64,000 bases of DNA from Protea cynaroides (lineage: Eukaryota; Streptophyta; Magnoliopsida; Proteales; Proteaceae). The stretch spans positions 74,317,439-74,381,438 of the forward strand of contig CM053272.1 in the NCBI GenBank assembly GCA_028583415.1, given 5' to 3'. Under the pieces are notes generated by a model, which saw only the letters and a list, made by a program, of their open reading frames with translations, searched no databases and was not told where the DNA came from. Positions 9,430 through 20,277 of this stretch are shown here, piece after piece. The position numbers were made by a program, and so were the translations under genes. How positions within the stretch are numbered: the stretch's first letter is position 1; each line of letters starts with the position of its first letter.

Positions 9430-10075
9430 AGCCTTGTATTTACAGCCTAGCTCCATACAAGAAGAGGTTCCAAGCCAACAAATCAGCCTTGTATTCACAG
9501 CTTAGCTTCATACAAGAAGAGGTTTATCAGCCTATAAATTGATCAAGCTGGGTTCAAGCACGCGAGTGCCTTGCATCATGAGTTCCACCTCAGCAAGAAG
9601 AGGTTCCCAGCCTACAAATGAGCCTTGTATTCACAGCCTAGCTTCGTACAAGAAGAGGTTTATCAGCCTACAAATGGATCAAGTAGGGTTCAAACCCGCG
9701 TGTACCTTGCATCAGGAGTCCCACCTCACCAAGAAGAGGTTCTCAGCCTACAAATGAGCCTTGTATTCACAGCCTAGCTTTGTACAAGAAGAGGTTTATC
9801 AACCTACAAATGGATCAAGCCGGGTTCAAGCCCGCGCGTACCTTGCATCATGAGTCCCACTTCAGCAAGAAGAGGTTCCTAGCCTACAAATGAGCCTTGT
9901 ATTCATAGCCTAGCTTCATACAAGAAGAGGTTTATCAGTCTACAAATGGATCAAGCCGGGTTCAAGTCCGCATGTACCTTGCATCATGAGTCCCACCTCA
10001 GCAAGAAGAGGTTTCCAGCCTACAAATGAGCCTTGTATTCACGGCCTAGCTTCATACAAGAAGAACAATCATCAA
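9430..10075 (+). repeat. 136-bp tandem repeat array in the Tat-A 3' tail
   Basis: AGCCTTGTATTCACAGC recurs at 9485, 9621, 9757, 9893 and 10029, an exact 136-bp period over four full units, preceded by a shortened ~54-bp unit at about 9431. Units differ by scattered substitutions. A further 190 bp of single-copy tail leads to the polypurine tract. Confidence 0.9.
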
Positions 10076-10261
10076 TTTTTCAAGAAGAACAAACCTTCTT
10101 GCCAGTCGAACTACATTCTGTGCTTGATTTTTAGGACACCTTTAGAATATGTAGGCAGTTTAGGACAAATTACCCTAAGTGCAGCCCAATAAGCAATCTC
10201 ACTCATATCCCAAAAATGTGGTTATTTTATCTTCAGCCTTCAATTGGTAACAATCTCGGCT

Positions 10262-10274
10262 AAAGAGGGGCATC
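10262..10274 (+). other. Tat-A polypurine tract
   Basis: AAAGAGGGGCATC lies immediately before the LTR start TGTAAGCACC. The same AAGAGGGGCATC lies at the internal edge of the 3' LTR of Tat-B. It would prime plus-strand DNA synthesis. Confidence 0.85.
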
Positions 10275-11009
10275 TGTAAGCACCCCATTTTTACCACCCT
10301 CAGCATAAGTGAACCAATATGGCAGGTTTTCAGCCTTTAACCCAAAGGTTGGTGATTCTCTAATGAACCCCACAGTAGGGTGATATGCTATTACCTACTT
10401 GGATGAATATGCCGTGAAATTATCTTCGAAATGAGACCAGACATCAAATTCTGACGTCAAACAAGGAAGATATCGTAGTTTGAAAGTGCAAGGACATTTA
10501 TGTAATTATCGTATCATGCATGCATTATCATTCAAACTTCAAGACATCATATCTTGGTCATTTGATATCGCAATCAGATGATTCAAAGGCCAATATTCCT
10601 TATTTTCAGTCCTCTTTAAAGTGGACGTGAAAAATCTCGGGTAGAAATCTCCGAAGGATCCCATGCAGAATGGTCAGCCAAATTATCAATAATTGGCCTA
10701 CTTAAACTTTAGAAATTCATAAGTTGGCCATTTCATTTCCAAATAAGATGATTCAAGTTTTAATATTCCTCATTTTTAATGTTCTACAAAATGAACGTAA
10801 AAAATTTGGAATAGATGCTATCGAAAAATTCCATATGGAAGGGTGACAGAAATGGACTATGAAATGTCAACCTCAGTCCAAACCAGCTTAATTCAGCATA
10901 ATCTAACTTAGCCCGGCCCAGCCCAGACCAATCCATATCAAGTTATGTCAGTCATATGCATGCATTCCTTTTATATGTGTATAATAAATAATATATTATT
11001 GTACATTAT

Positions 11010-11046
11010 ATATATATATATATATAATACATATAATATATCCATA

Positions 11047-11090
<44 letters not shown>

Positions 11091-11127
11091 TATGGATATA
11101 TTATATGTATTATATATATATATATAT
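11010..11127. repeat. 118-bp perfect AT-rich palindrome
   Basis: Two 59-bp arms meet at a (TA)n core centred at 11068.5. The arms are not only TA dinucleotides: CCATAAG pairs with CTTATGG and TAATACATATAATATA with TATATTATATGTATTA. It lies in U3, upstream of the purine tract and TATA box, and would form a long hairpin or cruciform. Confidence 0.9.
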
Positions 11128-11131
11128 TATA

Positions 11132-12060
11132 GGAAAGAGAGAGGAAAGTGAGGCCGTAGAAAGAGAGAGGAAAGACAGAGGAAAGAGAGGCCATAGGAAA
11201 GAGAATGGGAGAAAGAAAAAAGGAAAGTGAGAGAAATAAAAGGAAAAGAAAAGAAAAAAAAGAAAAGATTCCCCTTTACATTTTCTAGAAAGAAAACATG
11301 AAAGAGAGAGGGAGAAAGAAAAAAAAGGAAGGAAAGAGGAAGGAAAGAAAAAAAGAAAAAAAGAAGTAGAAAAAAAATGTTTTCTAAGAATGAAAACGTG
11401 AAAAGAGAGGGAGAAAGAAAAGAAGGAAGGAAAAGAAGGAAGAAGAAAAGGAAAAAAGAAAGAAAGGAAAGAGAGAAGGAATTTTCTAGAAAAAGGAAAG
11501 AGAGAAAGGAAAGAGAGAAGGGATTTTCTAGAAGAAGAAGGAGAAAAAGGAAAGAAAGGAAGAAGAAAAAAATGTGGGAATGAAGAAAAGAAAGGAAAAA
11601 AGAAAAAATGGAATGAAAGGATTTTCTAGAAGAAAAAAAAAGAAGAAAATGAAGGAAGAGAGAAGAAGGAAAGTGTAAGAGAGGATTTTTAAGAAGAGGG
11701 AGAGAGAGAAAATGTGTCGAAGAGAGAGGGAGAAGAGAAAAGGGAAGGAAGAGAAGAAAGGAAAGAAAAAAAAGAAGAAAAAAAGATTTTTGAGAAAAAG
11801 AAGATAGGAAAGAAGGATCTTTTAGAAAAAGCATAAATAGGCCAAGAGAAGAGAGAGGAGGCTCTTTTTCCAGACCATAAAGAGAGGAGAATGTGAGTGA
11901 GGGAGAGGAGAACGTGAGTAGGACGGAGAAAATGTGAGAGAAGGAGAAAGAAAGAGAGAGGAAAAGAGAAAAGAAAGAAAAGAGAAGAAGAAAAGAGAGA
12001 AAGAGAAGAGAGAGAGAAGCAGAAGAGAGGAGAAGGAGGATTCGCATTCAAAGGTGGTTG
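11132..12060 (+). promoter_or_regulatory. Purine-rich U3/R promoter region with TTCTAGAA sites and TATA box
   Basis: About 900 bp of nearly pure A/G on the plus strand, broken by four TTCTAGAA palindromes that fit the heat-shock-element half-site pair nTTCnnGAAn. CATAAATA at 11832-11839 is the only good TATA candidate. The long Ser/Leu/Phe or Lys/Glu/Arg frames here are composition artefacts. Confidence 0.6.
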
Positions 12061-13979
12061 ATATAACCTCCAATCACCCTTCATCGACAGTTTCACTCGA
12101 TTTGAGCACAAGGTTAGTACTCTAAACAAATTTAGAGGTCGTTAGAATGCTCGAATGCCAATTTTGCTTGAAAAATGCTAATTTCCATGAAATCTCAATC
12201 ATGAATGCTCTATTACATGCTTGTTAATGTTAGGATGCCTATGTCTAATATTTTTCATGAATGTTAATTTGTCTAAGCTATTTAATAATAAATTTTTGAA
12301 TGATATACAATGATGTTTGATGTTTTTTGTAAATTTCATAAAGTGGTTTTCTGATCTGAAAATTTCAGATTTAGGATTCAAACTTAAGACGTACATCACA
12401 TGTATTTTTTCTAAGATTTTGAAGCCCAAATATTTATGGGAGTCTCTCTGATATGTTAGAAGACTACCTTAAAAATTTCGTACCATTTGGAATTGGGAAA
12501 ATATATCGAAAAGTTTGTCTTTGACATTGCTATTTTTCTCGGTTGTAATGCAATCCTCCATCAAAAAGTCTCTAGAGAAAGGTCTTATGGCTAAAATCAG
12601 AAATTGCACTTAATATGAACTTTTTAGACATGAACGTATTTTAAATATTGGCACTGGTTTCATATTTTTTCAATTTTTATTGAATTGATATCATTTTTTA
12701 AGTGCATTGTGCTCTGATTTTGAATCTGTCATGATGTACTGTTTTGCATGATTGAATAGAGTCATTTTTCACAAAGAAAATATACTGTTTTAACTTGTTT
12801 TTCTTAATGAAATTTTAGACCAGACAGTTATCTACATATACATATGTATGTATTTAATATTCTTTAAGAATATAATTTTATTTGGAATTTATGGTGCAAC
12901 TGGTAAAAAATCTGGAACAGATTTGACCAGTGCACATGTTTGGTCTTGGGGCATATCTTTGACCTATTTTTGCTTTCTGTTGGGATTCAAATCCTTCATA
13001 TGAAATATAATATATTAAGTCATCTTTCTTTGAAAAAACGTTGAGCTTGATTTGAGTTTCGAAAGACCTACTTATGGTCATTATTGTATAATGTGACAAA
13101 TCTAAATACAGTTCATAGTTTTGTCCATTATCTGAAACCTTGTGACACAATTTTGACAGTTCTGAGTCATTAATCTTCCCAAATTTCTTCCTAAAAATTA
13201 CAATTTTTTCAAAGAACATTGAACATATATTTTTTTTGATAATTTTTCACTTTTCAAAAAGGGTTTTATTGATGTCTCATTCATTATAACATCAATGATT
13301 GTTTAAATGAATTCTGTCATATTTGGATAAATGGTTATATTTGGAGCATTCATATGCTTTGTTTGCATTGTGCATACCATGTTTGCCACATTCCATGTGT
13401 TGCTATTTTTGATAGAATAGATAAATTTTTATCATATTTTAGTAAAATAATAATTTTTTAAGTCTTACTATGCTTAGAAAATAGCATATAAAATCTTTCC
13501 TTTTTTTGAAAAATTCATGTCATATATGCATTCTATGATTGGTACTTACCATATTGATATATAGATGCATATTAGATCTTGCCATATTAGATCTTGCCAT
13601 GCTTAGATCTTGTCATATTAGATCTTGGCATGCTTAGATCTTACCATAATAGGTTCTTGCCTTATTTGCAATACATGCCATATTAGGGAGATTTTCATAA
13701 TCTTACTATATGTTGTGATAGTTACCATAAATATCATACATGCCATGCTTAGAATATTTTTTTTTGATAATAATTTAATTTATGCTGCACCCTTGTCGAA
13801 CTGCCATATCTGTACACCTAGCAAACATATTATGTGTGGGGATGTGCATTTAGGCACCCACATTCTTGGGAAGGGCATAATGAGAATAATAAAAAACTTT
13901 AATAAAGAAAAAGAATGCTTTGCCAAACCTTCTAAAATTAGAACTCAAGATGAAAGGGTAACTCAGGACAATTTACCCC

Positions 13980-14520
13980 TCGGTAAACCCTAAACCTAGA
14001 ATAGGTTCTCAACCCTAAACCTAGAACAGGTTCTAAACCCTAAACCTAGAATAAGTTCTTACATTCTAACCAATAATAGGTTATCATTGTCCGAACTACG
14101 CGGATTTTGATTCCTAGGGCAAACCCTAGGATACGTAGGCTATTTGGGAGAATCCCAAATTGGGATCCATACCTTAGTCCACTCGGACTATCCATAGATC
14201 CACTAGGATATCCATTCCCATTTCAATCTAGAGTCCCGAACTAAGCGGATTCTGATTCCTAGGGCAAACCCTAGGATACGTAGGCCATTTGGGAGAAACC
14301 AATATTTGGATCCAAACCTTAGTCCACTTGGACTATCCATAGATCCACTAGGATATTTACCCATATTCTAACCCAGAACGGGTTATCCACATTTTGACCC
14401 AAATAGGGTTATGTACATTCCAACCAAGATAGGGTTATCCACATTTCAACCCAGATAGGGTTATCCATATTCCAACCCATAAAGGGTTATCCATATTTTG
14501 ACCCAAATACGGTTATCCTT
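13980..14520 (+). repeat. Short tandem arrays in the Tat-A LTR R/U5 region
   Basis: Three families follow one another: about three ~28-bp units of ACCCTAAACCTAGAAYAGGTTCT (13983-14060); a ~145-bp duplication containing CCTAGGGCAAACCCTAGGATACGTAGG (starting 14091 and 14236); and ~30-bp units of AGGGTTATCCACATTYYRACCC (14364-14515). Confidence 0.8.
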
Positions 14521-15013
14521 AGATCCACTAGGACTATCTATCAGTCCACATGGACTATCCAGATCCCAACCCATAGGGTTTTTCATCCATTCAAGCATGA
14601 ACTTCAACTTGAACAAAGAACTTAATCATGCACAAGTATAAATTACAGCCATAAACTTTAATCACACCTGAACTATGATGGTGAACCTGATTTTTAGAAT
14701 AATTTCGTAATACGTAGGCAATCTGATGGATATAGATTCGGTTCAATGATATCAAACCACTTAGTTTGGTTCGATTTAACAGATAGAGTCTAGCATAGGA
14801 AAGATATAGGAGATCGATTTCGATCGGGCGGTTTGGGTGCCTAACCCCTTCCCATAACCTTAACTTGACGCTTACCCAATCTCTGATGGACCAGAAATCC
14901 AATCTAAGGGTCATGAGTCAATCAAAATCTAACCTTAGGGTGAGATTTCACCTTTTCTAAGGTCCTAGACCTTAATCTAGGTGGCAACTTTAAGATTTCC
15001 ATCTTTGTCCTCA

Positions 15014-15957
15014 CAAGTACAAGGCAAAGTGCCAAACCCTCAAGCAACGCAAGGCAGTTATAACCAAGGAAATTATCAGTACTAACTGCCTATGTATGGA
15101 GCATAAGCACAATATCAGCTTGATCACTCCTGACTGATCGAGTGTTTCCTAAAGTTGAACCGAAAGAATTTACAGGCAAGCCATCAGCTCCGTTATGGCC
15201 AACTCACTGGATCAATGTGATGGAAAGAAACTTTATGATGATGACTATAAATGAAGAAGAGAAGGTATTATGTGACACTTTTAAGATGAAAGTTAATGCG
15301 CACCATTAGTGGAGATCTACTCGAAGTTATCTGTTGACAAAGCACACCCAATTGACCTGGGCTATCTATAAAGAAGCTTTCTTCGAGAAGTATTTTCCCA
15401 GGAGTTTCAGAGTTCAAATGGAAAAGGAGTTTCTGAGTCTGTATTAGGGATAGATGACTGTAGACACATATTAACAACGTTCTGAAGAACTATTTTTCTT
15501 TGCTCCCTCTAGCATGCAGGAGGAAAATACCAAAACCCAAAGGTTCATCATGGGACATAGGGGAAGCATCCGTGAGCAAGTATTGGGACTGGAAAAGAAG
15601 ATTTATAATGAAGCTGTACAGATTGCTCGAGTACTGGAATCGAGCCAGAGGGAAAGTTATTTTGCCCAAAACAGAGGTATTAAAAGGCCAAATGGAAACT
15701 CCTAAAACGGAGGGAACTCAAAGATATTTAAACCCTTCCGTACTCAAGGCTTTAATGTTGTAGCCAAGACTACTCCGACAGCCCAACCTCAATAGAAGCA
15801 AAGTAATGCTGGAGTCAAATGCTTCAATTGTGATCAAGTAGGACATTATTCAAGAGAGTGTCCTAAGCCAAGGAAGCAGCAACAGCAAGGAAAGGTTTAT
15901 GCCGTTACATATGAGGATGCTGTCGTATCGCCTGATGTGGTCACACGTATGACCTGA
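15014..15957 (+). pseudogene. gag: Tk-B gag, N-terminally cut and multiply broken
   Basis: Gag reading begins at the very first base after the Tat-A LTR (QVQGKVPNPQATQG, aligned to the Pro/Gln-rich region of Tk-A gag), which shows the LTR landed inside gag. The capsid core (LWPTHWI, then AIYKEAFFEKYFPRSFR near 15357-15410) and the zinc knuckle CFNCDQVGHYSREC (near 15820-15865) are recognisable. There are stops in several places (for example in LSLY*G near 15446) and frame changes around 15130-15160. The part after the zinc knuckle ends in SPDVVT as in Tk-A. Non-functional. Confidence 0.88.
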
Positions 15958-15981
15958 ACCATTCGTTTTGTACTTCCTTGT

Positions 15982-17921
15982 GTGAGCATGCAGACTAAAT
16001 TAAATAAAATCACAGGTATCGTACCTATTAATGGTTTACCCGCCAGAGTACTCTTTGACTCTGGAGCTACTCATTCTTTTATATCTGTGTCGTTTGGAAT
16101 GAAGTTAAATCTACCCCTCAGACCTTTAGACTACAAACTGCTTGTACGATCACCTATGGGATTAAAAGTGGAACTAGACAAAGGTTATGGACCATGTCTA
16201 ATTCTTATCGGTGATAAGATTTTGGACACAACCTTAATTCAACTTGAGATGGTAGACTTTGACGTTATCTTGGGAATGGATTGGTTAGCTGCACTCTGTA
16301 AACCTATTATGTGCTGAAAAGAAATTGACTTTAAAGACAAGGAAGGAGTAGAGTTTAGTTTTGAGGGAACCAAACTTCCCAGTAAACAAAAACTCATTCT
16401 ATCTGCATTGAAGGCTAGAAAATGCCTCGAGAAAGGAGGAATTGGGTATCTAGTATCTGTAGTCGACCTCACCAAGGAAGCACCACGAATGGAGGATATT
16501 GAAGTTGTGCATGAATTTTTGGATGTATTTCTTGAGGAACTACCAGGACTACCACCTAATCGAGCGACGTAGTTCGTTATAGATCTTATACTCGGAGCCG
16601 CACCAGTATCGAAAGCACCCTATCGAATGGCTCCTACTGAACTGAAGGAACTGAAGGTACAACAACAGGAATTACTGGACAAGGGTTATATCAGACCTAG
16701 CATATCAGCATGGGGAGCGCCAATATTATTCATGAAAAAGAATGACGGTTGTATTCGACTGTGTATAGATTATCGAGAATTAAATAAGCTTACAATCAAG
16801 AATCGATACTCGTTGCCTCGGATCGACGACTGGTTCGATCAGTTGCAAGGTACCAAATTATTCTCCAAAATTGATCTTCAGTCAGGATACCATCAGTTGA
16901 AGATTAAGGAAGGTGATATTCCGAAGAGAGCATTCAGAACCAGATATGGACATTATGAATTTTTAGTCATGTCTTTTGGATTAACTAATGCACCCATAAC
17001 TTTTATAGAACTCATGAATCGGGTATTCCATGATATGTTGGACACGTCAGTCATTGTATTCATTGATGACATACTAGTCTACTCCAAGGACAAAGAAACT
17101 CATGTCACAAATCTAAGAGTCGCTTTACAGCGACTAATAAAAGAGAAGCTTTACGCAAAATTTATAAAGTGTGAGTTTTGGCTAAATGAAGTCGCTTTCT
17201 TAGGCCATGTTGTATCCGCTGAAGGAATTAAAGTGGATCCTAGCAAGATTGAAGCCATTGTGAAATGGGAAGCACCTAAGAATGTTATAGAAATCAGAAG
17301 TTTCTTAGGTTTAGCTGGTTTCTATCGACGATTTATGGAAAATTACTCTAGAATTGTCATACCTCTCACCAGTTTGATAAAGAAAGGAGAAAAGTTCATT
17401 TGGACCGATAAATGTGAAAAGTGTTTCTAAACATTGAAGGCTAGATTGATATCAGCTCCCATCTTCACTATTTCGATCCCAGGACAACCATTTACCTTGT
17501 ACACTGATGTGTCTAGGTTAGGTTTAGGATGTGTGCTTATGCAAGGAGAACAAGTAATTGCATATGCCTTAAGACAACTGAAGACACATGAGAAAAACTA
17601 TCCCACTCATGACTTGGAATTAGCAATAGTAGTACATGCTATTAAGATATGGAGACATTATTTGTATAGAGAGAAATTTCAGATTAAATCAGATTATAAG
17701 AGTCTCACTTATCTTTTTAATCAGAAGGAGTTGAACATGAGACAAATAAGATGGCTGTAATTATTGAAGTATTATGATTGTGATATCCAGTATCATCCAG
17801 GAAAAGCTAGTTGATGATGCACTAAGCAGGGAAGCTATGATAGAATCCCAAGAAGAAGTTAGTGCAAATGCTGTGGCGTGTATCACAAGGAGAGTATTTA
17901 ATTATGGTAAAGAGCAATTCA
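15982..17921 (+). pseudogene. pol: Tk-B protease, reverse transcriptase and RNase H (broken)
   Basis: Protease (15982-16317) keeps the catalytic DSGATHSF and the DVILGMDWLA block, then loses frame in a short deletion near 16290-16320. RT spans about 16480-17330: LCIDYRELNKLTIKN, KIDLQSGYHQL and FIDDILVYSK (catalytic Asp pair near 17065) are intact. Stops: TAG at 16570-16572 (Glu in Tk-A), TAA at 17428-17430 (Gln in Tk-A) and TAA at 17758-17760. RNase H (17434-17800) shows TLYTDVSRLGLG, the HDLELA block and SDYKSLTYLF. A frame change follows YHPGKAS. The reading is cut at 17921 by a solo LTR and resumes after it. Confidence 0.92.
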
Positions 17922-20272
17922 TGTCACACCCCACTTCTGGACTAACTAGAATGGTGTGATGAACTGTCAATAAACCAACAGTTTAACCAGGATCTCGTAT
18001 AGGCTATGCCAACCATGTTAAACGAAAACATATTCCACATTAATCAAAGATAATAAAGTAAATAGCGAAAGTCTTATTAATAATGAACTGAGGTCTAATC
18101 ATGATAAATAATTAATATTCCAGTTTTCTCGAAGTAATCAAAACATAATTTAATACATATTATAAATATCCAAATACGAAGGTTAAAACTAAGCGCATCC
18201 ATAGTTGAAACGCTCGCTTAACAATCATAATAGTCCTCCACAGCTTTGCTCATCCATAGCCGCCACCTGTTCATATGTTGTTGTGTCGACATAATCTTCA
18301 ATCGTAATACCTGCAACATCAGAAACTAAAAAAAATTGCACGCGCGAGGGTCAGCTCTCCAACTTGAGCTCAGTGAGTAAATAAAACAATGCAACAAACA
18401 TATGCATGCATTCAATTCATATCTTTGGTCTGGTTTATAACTTTGCAATGTGCAATAGAAAGGATAGGTGGCCGCCACACCTCTATACATGAGTGTGCGA
18501 AGTCGCTCAATGGATCAAACACCATTGCCGCTCCACATGCACCCATCATCGAATAGAGATAGAGCTAAAGTGTCCAGATCAAACACCGCATGACACTTCC
18601 CCTGATGCCCTACCCATACCAACACATAAGCCCTTATTGGCATGGGCTTGCAAACTGGGCTCGCAACTAACCAATCCTAATGTCAAATAGTGTATTCAAG
18701 GTCTCACCCCAGCATCCCTCAATACGTCCATAGAGATAGAGCTAAGGCCCCCCAGCAGAGTCAGAGACTACACGGTCTGAGACTACTTCCCCTGATGCCC
18801 TACGACGTAATAGTTTTGCTAAGGTAATGGCGATACGATGATGTTAGTGGACAAGACTTGAGTAGAGATAGAGCTAGAGTCTGGTGACCAGGATGAACCA
18901 CAGTGTTACGTCCTCCCCCTGATGCCCAACTCGCATCAAGCACACTAACCACAAACAAACATTCACATGCCTATTCCTAGAATAATCATCGTCATTATGT
19001 TCTAATAAACGGAATTAAATATGAATGAACAATAATAATAGGAATATTGGAAGACATGTGAAATGCAGAATACACGCATATAAGCATAGAATCATTCATG
19101 GCATTGGACTCAATAATTAAAAATAGTTTATTATTAGCCATTTAATTTAGGTCCTGTTCCTTCACCTTTGATCGATGTTTTTTCCTCTCCCTAGCTTTGG
19201 AAGTCACTTTGAATCTATTAAGAACCTAAACAATTAATGTATTTAAGTTAGGGTTCATGTTTACCAAGTTACAGTGGTCAAAAACCTTGTTTGGTTACAG
19301 AATATGCTTGTTGTTAACGTGGGGTCGGATGTGTGGTCGGACCTGTGGTCGCAATATATGCGACCACACACTGTGTGGTCGGACCCTGTGGTCTCAATTT
19401 CTGCGACCACACCATGCGACCACATGATGTTTGGTCACTTTTTCATCTTCAACTCGAATTCTTCCTGAGTCGATTCCTCGGCTCATCTCTTGGGTTCATC
19501 CTATGATTATTCTATGGCCATTATTTACTGTTTCTCATTAACCATTATCCCTAATATCTTTTCTCATGGTTTTTCTTAGAAATTCCATAATCAAAATCGT
19601 TGCATTAGATTCAACACAACAACTTGATAAAAGGAACCTATCCTATCTGATCTAGCCTACAGAGTCAAGTCCATACCTTAAGCTTGCTGTAGGGAGATTA
19701 AACTTTTCTCTTCAAAACCTTCTTCTCCAAGCTTTTTCTCCAAATCTCCTTCTTCCCCTTCTCTTCCTTTCTCTTTCTCTCTTAGGTTTAGGGTTTCAAT
19801 TTGAGGTCTGAAAGATTGAGAGAGGCTAAGAAATGTCCCTTATATAGAGGAAATACCCCCATATAAAGTCCCACTTAGATTAGGAAGGAACCCCCCTCAA
19901 ATTAGGAAAGTTTCCTAAACACTGAGTTAGTTCAGCATCGTGTGGTCGCACGTGTGGTCACAGAATCCGTTGACCACACATCCCAATACTTCCGACCACA
20001 CGTTGTTTGGTCTCATGTGTGGTCTCATGTATCGACCACACGTCCGACCACACTTGCTACCACACGAATAAAATTTTATGGTTTTTAGTTTTAGACTAGA
20101 TGCTTCTACACGATCTTAAACGGTCAACCACACCAACTAAATTTAACTCATTGCTTAACTTATCTTGTGGTTTCTTCATAAAATTGGTTCACTTGAGTCA
20201 ATTATGATGGAAAGGCCGGTCACGACACAAGAATGTAAGTTTAGACCGGGTTCGTGGCGTGCGGGTCTTATA
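17922..20272 (-). repeat. Solo Tekay-type LTR 1 (2351 bp) with target duplication ATTCA
   Basis: On the plus strand it begins TGTCACACCCC and ends GGGTCTTATA (minus-strand start TATAAGACCCG, a TGT-to-TAT change). ATTCA stands on both sides (17917-17921 and 20273-20277), and Tk-B pol resumes directly after it. No internal region is present, so this is a solo LTR left by LTR-LTR recombination. Minus-strand internal order: motif array 1 (20065-19937, TGTGGTCG variant), TATA TATATAAG (19846-19839), donor (GT at 19676-19675), array 2 (19440-19318), TAGCTCTATCTCT modules (near 18866, 18731, 18557), acceptor ending 18311, and the small exon. Confidence 0.95.
18189..18310 (-). pseudogene. LTR small exon, solo LTR 1 copy (one stop)
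   Basis: 122 nt from the acceptor GATGTTGCAG to TAG. It starts (G)ITIEDYVDTTTYEQVAAM and ends LLSERFNYGCA, broken by a single in-frame TGA eleven codons after the conserved Met. The C-terminus belongs to the 'SERFN' class, as in the Tk-D LTRs. Confidence 0.45.
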
Positions 20273-20277
20273 ATTCA

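Larger units (their letters stand above)
8140..15013 (+). mobile_element. Tat-A: 3' part of an Ogre/Tat-like element (non-coding tail plus 3' LTR)
   Basis: On the plus strand a repeat-rich non-coding tail (8140-10261) leads to a polypurine tract AAAGAGGGGCATC and then a 4.7 kb LTR. The LTR ends (TGTAAGCACCCC ... GTCCTCA) match those of the complete element at 33266-46343, whose primer site is of Ogre/Tat type. The 5' part lies off the left edge, beyond Tk-A, which is inserted in the tail. At 15014 the sequence passes directly into gag of Tk-B, so Tat-A inserted into Tk-B gag. Confidence 0.82.
10275..15013 (+). repeat. Tat-A 3' LTR (4739 bp)
   Basis: It starts TGTAAGCACCCC and ends TTTGTCCTCA. 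Order on the plus strand: unique U3, AT palindrome (11010-11127), about 900 bp of purine-rich sequence with four TTCTAGAA palindromes (11283, 11484, 11526, 11624), TATA-like CATAAATA (11832-11839), a donor-like AAG|GTTAGTA near 12112, about 1.5 kb of unremarkable AT-rich sequence, ~22-bp AGATCTTGCCAT-type repeats (13565-13660), then several short tandem arrays (13980-14520) and U5. Homologous to both Tat-B LTRs but clearly diverged from them. Confidence 0.87.

Noticed and set aside
8690..10075. Possible CRISPR array (regular repeats)
   Set aside because: Units are directly tandem without unique spacers, and the context is a plant retroelement tail.
11127..12047. 306-residue Leu/Ser/Phe-rich frame on the minus strand
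   Set aside because: It is a translation of the pyrimidine complement of a purine-only LTR tract, with overlapping long frames in other phases. Composition artefact.
13983..14060. Telomere-like AACCCTAAACC repeats
   Set aside because: The unit is ~28 bp (ACCCTAAACCTAGAAYAGGTTCT), not the 7-bp plant telomere repeat, and lies inside an LTR.
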